Shown: piece after piece, positions 62,780 to 64,000 of the stretch
Position numbering within the stretch: the stretch's first letter is position 1
How the letters are laid out: each line of letters starts with the position of its first letter
NCBI GenBank assembly: GCA_041660925.1
Contig: JBAZVI010000004.1
Coordinates: forward strand, 248,001 to 312,000
Source: Elusimicrobiota bacterium
GTDB lineage: Bacteria > Elusimicrobiota > Elusimicrobia > UBA1565
Length of the DNA: 64,000 nt
Direction of reading: 5' to 3'
Translations under genes and position numbers: made by a program
The notes under the pieces: model-generated
Seen by the model: only the letters and a program-made list of their open reading frames with translations
Databases searched by the model: none
What the model was told of the DNA's origin: nothing

Positions 62780-64000
62780 TCAGCCCGCCACCATGAGGTC
62801 GGCGACGCGGAAGGTCGGGGCGGCGAGACTGCCGTAGAAGACGAGGTCGTCGGCGACCGCGTCGACGCGCCCGAGGAGGTCGAGGAGGTTGCCCGAGAGC
62901 ATCGCGCCCTTGACCCCGTGCGTGAGCTTCCCGTCCTCGACGGCGAGCCCGCCGACCCCGACCGAGAACTCCCCGGAGATGGGGTCGGCCGTGTGCATGC
63001 CGAGGAGCTCCAGCACGAGGAGCCCGTCGCGGGTCCCGGAGAGCAGGTCGGCGCGCTTGGAGGCGCCCGGCGCGAGGTGGAAGTTCGAGGGGCCGGGGCT
63101 CGGCAGGCCCTTGTAGCCCGAGCGCGAGGCGCAGCCGTTGGAGGCCCGGGCGTCCTTGCTCGCCGTGTAGGAATCGTAGAAGAACTCCCGGAGCTCGCCG
63201 GCGCGGAGCATCTCCTTGCGGCGGGTGGGGAGCCCCTCGTCGTCGAAGCGGGAGCTCGAGAGCCCCCCGTCCATGAGCGGGTCGTCGACGAGGCTCACCA
63301 GCGGGCTGGCGACGGCCTGTCCCAGCCGTCCCTTGAAGAGAGACTTGCCCCTCTGCACGGCGTCGGCGGAGAGCGCGCCGGCGAGGAGGTCGAGGATCTC
63401 CCCCGCGGCCCACGGATCGAAGAGCACCGCGCGCCGGCGCGTGGGGACGCGCTTGGAGCCGAGCAGCGCGGTCGTGCGCTGCACGGCCTCCTCGGCCGCC
63501 CGGCCGAAGTCCAGGGCGTCGACGCGGCGGGCGGAGCGCGAGCCGGAGCCCACCTGGGTCTCGCCGTCCTGCTCCGCGAGCGCCTCGAGGGCGACCCCGC
63601 AATGGGTCGAGCGTTCGGTGCTGAGGAGGCCGGCGCTGCTCGCGATGGCGACCTCGGAGCGCCCCTCGCCGTAGGCGGCCTCGAGGATCTTGCGGATGCG
63701 CTTGTCCGCGCCCAGGACCTTCTCCTGAAGCTCGCGCAGGCGCGGCTCCTGCGCCGAGAGCGGTCCCTCCATGATCGAGGGGTCCTCGAGGGCCTTCGGA
63801 GCGCCCGGGGCCTCCTTCGAGGGGACGGGAAGAGCCCGGTGCTCGTCGACGGGAAGGAGGCGGAGCTGGCTCGCGGCGAGCTCGTAGAGGCGCGGGAGCA
63901 CGTCCGCTCCGAGGCCGCCGGCCGAGGCGAAGCCCATGCGCCCGCCCGCGAAGAGGCGCAGGCCCATGCCGAGCTCGGCGGAATGCTGGCGCGTGTGCGG
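62780..64000 (-). CDS. PmbA/TldE-family metalloprotease subunit (5' end outside window)
   Basis: At least 406 residues; the frame is open through the right edge (reading PHTRQHSAELGMGLRLFAGG). TldE/PmbA features: AELGMGLRLFAGGRMGFASAGG, AVLFDPWAAGEILDLLAGAL, SSSRFDDEGLPTRRKEML, GELREFFYDSYTASK and SGNLLDLLGRVDAVADDL. No HExxxH zinc motif, which belongs to the TldD partner (not in the window). TldD/E cleave peptides such as modified microcins and CcdA. Confidence 0.9.
   Translation of the reverse strand, partial: PHTRQHSAELGMGLRLFAGGRMGFASAGGLGADVLPRLYELAASQLRLLPVDEHRALPVPSKEAPGAPKALEDPSIMEGPLSAQEPRLRELQEKVLGADKRIRKILEAAYGEGRSEVAIASSAGLLSTERSTHCGVALEALAEQDGETQVGSGSRSARRVDALDFGRAAEEAVQRTTALLGSKRVPTRRRAVLFDPWAAGEILDLLAGALSADAVQRGKSLFKGRLGQAVASPLVSLVDDPLMDGGLSSSRFDDEGLPTRRKEMLRAGELREFFYDSYTASKDARASNGCASRSGYKGLPSPGPSNFHLAPGASKRADLLSGTRDGLLVLELLGMHTADPISGEFSVGVGGLAVEDGKLTHGVKGAMLSGNLLDLLGRVDAVADDLVFYGSLAAPTFRVADLMVAG

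Overview
The window is GC-rich bacterial chromosome from a Gram-negative (diderm) organism. It has two TonB-dependent receptors, MlaE/F/D lipid-transport genes, lipoproteins and beta-barrel-like proteins. No 16S rRNA or phylogenetic test is available here. The ribosomal-protein block, the long Pro/Ala-rich exported proteins and the overall style would fit an uncultured lineage such as Elusimicrobiota, but that is only an impression. No tRNA, rRNA, CRISPR array, transposase or phage gene was seen.

Layout. 1-12 kb: a truncated multi-PAS histidine kinase, a beta-barrel/YaeQ/SRAP operon, two low-complexity membrane proteins, adenosine deaminase, a PhnD-like sensor with a zinc-finger tail, and small unknowns. 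12-15 kb: an exported subtilisin, then a thioredoxin/MauE/response-regulator operon. 15.2-16.4 kb: an AT-richer patch with reading frames that look broken. 16.5-19.6 kb: cysS-rlmB-CDF transporter. 19.7-21.2 kb: an exported NadD-like nucleotidyltransferase. 21.4-29 kb: a response regulator converging on a four-gene operon (TonB receptor, ABC-type binding protein, hybrid kinase, TonB receptor). 30-41 kb: one long minus-strand superoperon, rpsF-ssb-rpsR-rplI-dnaB-alr-mlaE-mlaF-mlaD-radA-PIN/TRAM-ispDF. 41-46.7 kb: small regulators, a tandem-repeat microprotein, folD and unknown exported proteins. 46.8-48.9 kb: a large exported protein with an ADP-ribosyltransferase-like C-terminus. 49-57.5 kb: a ten-gene sufCBDSU-sufT-rrf2-PHP-GDPD-nadA operon. 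57.5-64 kb: cobalamin adenosyltransferase, membrane proteins, a Trm112-like protein, a small histidine kinase, bioY, a GNAT enzyme and a truncated PmbA/TldE.

Two systems stand out. Fe-S assembly (suf) is co-transcribed with its probable Rrf2 sensor and with the Fe-S enzyme NadA, with a dyad over the promoter. The superoperon ties replication, translation, wall precursor (alr), outer-membrane lipid asymmetry (mla) and isoprenoid synthesis (ispDF) into one unit with 1-4 nt gene overlaps (ATGA, GTGA, TTGA).

The most striking genome-scale signal is at the starts of operons. Many first genes carry a -10-like TANNNT hexamer 6-7 nt before ATG/GTG, with no Shine-Dalgarno and no -35 box, as expected for leaderless mRNAs. 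A second, smaller class has TTGACA-like -35 boxes, longer leaders and good Shine-Dalgarno sites. Other unexplained structures are a dispersed C-rich palindrome family, an in-frame palindrome inside the SRAP gene, a four-unit 15-bp repeat bounded by inverted arms, and hairpins that contain stop codons.
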